This document shows, piece by piece, positions 61,474-64,000 of a stretch of 64,000 nt of DNA (its first letter is position 1; every line of letters begins with the position of its first letter). The notes beneath the pieces were generated by a model. It did no database searches. It saw nothing but the letters and a program-made list of their open reading frames with translations, and was not told the origin of the DNA. Position numbers and translations under genes: made by a program. The DNA is from Amblyornis subalaris. Its lineage: Eukaryota; Chordata; Aves; Passeriformes; Ptilonorhynchidae. The DNA lies in NCBI GenBank assembly GCA_018881555.1, contig JACAXG010000308.1:1367-65366 (forward strand), given 5' to 3'.

Positions 61474-64000
61474 CAGCCTTGGGTGATCAGTGCCTGAGAG
61501 GCCGAGGCAAAGACCAGGGGGCCACTGCCATCAGCTGCTCCTGTGGGTGATGTCTCTTTGAAGCTGTATTTTGTAGCCCTTGCTACAACCTGATGCCCGA
61601 GGGAGTGGTGTAGGCAGGCCCTGAGCAGTCTCCTTGTGCTGTGCTCAGATCCAGCTGCCAGCCAGGAGAAAAATCTCCTTTGGGAGCTGTGCCCAAGTAA
61701 CATGGAGGAGTGTTACCAGCCTGTGTTCCTTCTGCAAATGATCTGATACCCACCGACCCCTTCCAGGGCCCCGGCACCTCATCCCTCCCGGAGGGACCAT
61801 CCAATCGCTGCTGTGGCCTCTGCAGACCTCGGCTGAAATGGTTGTTCCACAAGAATCGGGTGCAGGCTGCAAAGTGAAAATAAGACNTGTTCTTGAATCA
61901 GGCCTGTGCTTTTAAACAGCCCCATGGAGGTACCANAGGAAATATTCTGTGCTGTTGTGGGGGAAGCATCAGAGTGTACATTTGACAGACTTTACTCCTG
62001 AGGTCGTGTCTAACCTTGAACATGCAATCCCTCACTGTTTAATGTCACACTGAGAATCCTTATGTCTCAACGGCAGCAAGGCAAGAACAGCAGAAATCTC
62101 TCAAAAGAGCTGCTCCTCTACATTAACAAAACCCTCACATTTAAAACTCTAAAGTAAAAACTGCCAGATCCACGTACACCTTTCGTACCCTCTACCTTGG
62201 TCATGTGCCTTCTACTTAATGTGCTTTATTCTGCTGGTTAATGTTAAAGAAGGGTTACACATGTATTAGTTTTAATAAGAANGGCAGCACAACTTAAAAA
62301 TGAAGTTTTTGAGTAATTTGGTGGCATATGTTGACATTGATGTCAGAAGCAATTAAAGCTATGTCATTCAGCAATTAAAAGAACAAGAATGTAATATGAT
62401 GCAAACCTTCCTGTACTGAAGTAAACTTTTTAGATACTTGCTTTCATTTTGTGTATAACTAGCAAAGACTCNTATGTCTGTTAGAGAAATTAACACAGTT
62501 TTGATGAAGCTTTTAAAGGTAGAAATGATTTCCACNTGACCACAATTGTTACAGTAAAATGACTTCATATAAATAATGAATATCTTCCTGTATTCAAGAG
62601 CAGGTCTTTGCAGCANGTGATGGCTGTGGAGCTGACCCAAGCCCTGTCCCATTAGTATGGACTGAGCAGTTTTGGGGCAGGAGATGCTAAAGGAGGCAGN
62701 GGGTCTTGCCCTTTAACATGTAGCTTTGTGTGTGCTTATGTAATTCCTAGAGCTTTGTATGGTACAAACTTCACCTTCTGTATATTACAAACTTTCACCT
62801 ATAGTGTGGAAAACACTTCCTAGAGTATGGGGCTGTTCAGGCCTATANCTTATGTATGAAACAATAAAAAAGTAATTTTGCTGAATATATGTCTTCGGAN
62901 AGCCATCACACCATCATCAGCTTCCATTGGAAAACAATTATGAGGCTTTGGAAATGATTAGNATGCCAGACATTTTTCTTTGTGGCTTCACTTTCAAGAA
63001 TGACAGAAATTTCAGTGCAGGATCTTTCCCTGGTGGATTCTTTACCATTCAATAAAAGCTGGAGTGAGAGACATAGATTATATAGGGTACAAATCCAGCA
63101 GGGAACAGCATTTACATGAGTGAGAAAGTATGCAAGTGTCTCATCTTGGTGGGTGTTACTGCCACTTGGCAAATTTGGGGCCCTTCCACTGGGAGTCATT
63201 ATCCTCTGCTGATTTTTCCTGCTGCATCATCTTCTTTGTACCACTCCAGCTGCTGGTGTCTCCAAAGGACCTTTGAGGTGTTTATCATCTCTAGTGACAC
63301 AGTTTTGTGTCCTCCTCCTGCTCTAGCAGCTGCCACAGAACTGGGAGATGATAAGAGACCACTGGTGCTCTGCTAGTGGTGGCTCTTATGTCACCCAAGC
63401 TTCTCTGAACCAAGTGCCAGTGAATAAGACCAGAGGTCTGTGCACTCTTTTTAGGTCCTAGTGTTACATTTAGTTACCAAAGAAAGGTAGCACAGAAAAA
63501 GAGTAGATATACCTTCATTTGTGAGCAGCCTTAAAGTATTTATAGGAAGGTTTTGGGAAGTTTGCATCTTCGGAAGTTTTTCAGGCCTCCACAAATAGAA
63601 AAAGTTTGAAAGCCACTGACAAAGTGCATTTCTTTTTTTTAGAACCATGCCATCTCTGTTGCAGAGAAACCACATCAGCCCTTGACCTCTAATTCCAGCT
63701 GGTTGTTACCCTACTATTTGAGAGCTGCCCTTTATTTTTGCATCTGGTGTGTTGAGTTACCCTCAGTCTGGTCTGCTTTGGACTGCTGGGTTCAAGGATT
63801 GTCAATTTTTTGGAGATGGCAAGAAGCTGTGATCAAGCCACCACTTAACCTTTCATTTGATATTCCAAATGGATTGATCTCCTCAGATCTTCTACTCTGA
63901 GGTATTTTTTCCAGTCTTTTACCTTGTCTGTGTGCTTTGACAGACTGTGGAGAACTGATGCTTTGGGGATGAGACCCCGTTTATTGAGTTTGGAATAAAG

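Larger units (their letters stand above)
57470..64000. other. Unique non-coding sequence to the window end
   Basis: No gene or recognised transposon in the last 6.5 kb. Contains CTTG and TTGG short repeats, a 10-bp stem hairpin at 61448-61473, a GC-richer patch at 61380-61870, and several ambiguous bases at 59647-59693. The final 300 bases show nothing distinctive. Confidence 0.5.

Overview
The window looks like non-coding nuclear DNA from a bird, probably an intron or intergenic stretch of a songbird-like genome. The evidence is AT-leaning sequence without any long intact reading frame on either strand, scattered single-base ambiguities typical of a draft vertebrate assembly, and interspersed repeats dominated by CR1 LINEs and retroviral LTRs. 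The bird assignment rests on recognising CR1 and LTR types from memory of the families; a non-avian sauropsid is less likely but not excluded. No complete host gene, exon set, tRNA gene, rRNA gene or CRISPR array was recognised. Reading frames of 60-206 codons are scattered evenly on both strands, lack homology I can recognise, and are best read as chance.

Layout, left to right. 1-3219 is unique sequence with one AT microsatellite. 3224-3746 is a minus-strand solo LTR with TG/CA ends and a 4-bp target-site duplication. 4130-5865 is a plus-strand CR1 that keeps part of the endonuclease, the linker and the start of the reverse transcriptase, has lost the catalytic core by internal deletion, and keeps its 3' end. 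7912-8412 is a plus-strand LTR. Two older CR1 relics follow at 12292-12486 (endonuclease start) and 14636-14756 (3' region). A tRNA-like relic lies on the minus strand near 25.5 kb and an old interspersed repeat near 28.95 kb. 37927-38342 is a second solo LTR with a 5-bp target-site duplication. 42776-43252 looks like a minus-strand ERVK-type LTR followed by a primer-binding-site-like sequence. 49681-49965 is the 3' part of another LTR that runs directly into a 505-bp GT-rich satellite with about 100-bp higher-order periodicity (49966-50470). 56574-57469 is a second internally deleted CR1 ending at a typical CR1 3' terminus. The last 6.5 kb is unique sequence.

There is no set of genes working together here. 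What the window records is a history of retrotransposition: LINE copies with internal deletions and LTR elements reduced mostly to solo LTRs, set in sequence that may include conserved regulatory DNA (best candidate 33.06-33.72 kb). I did not find a credible new biological system. The most distinctive structures are the LTR-satellite junction at 49.97 kb, the two parallel internal CR1 deletions, and the possible regulatory block at 33 kb.
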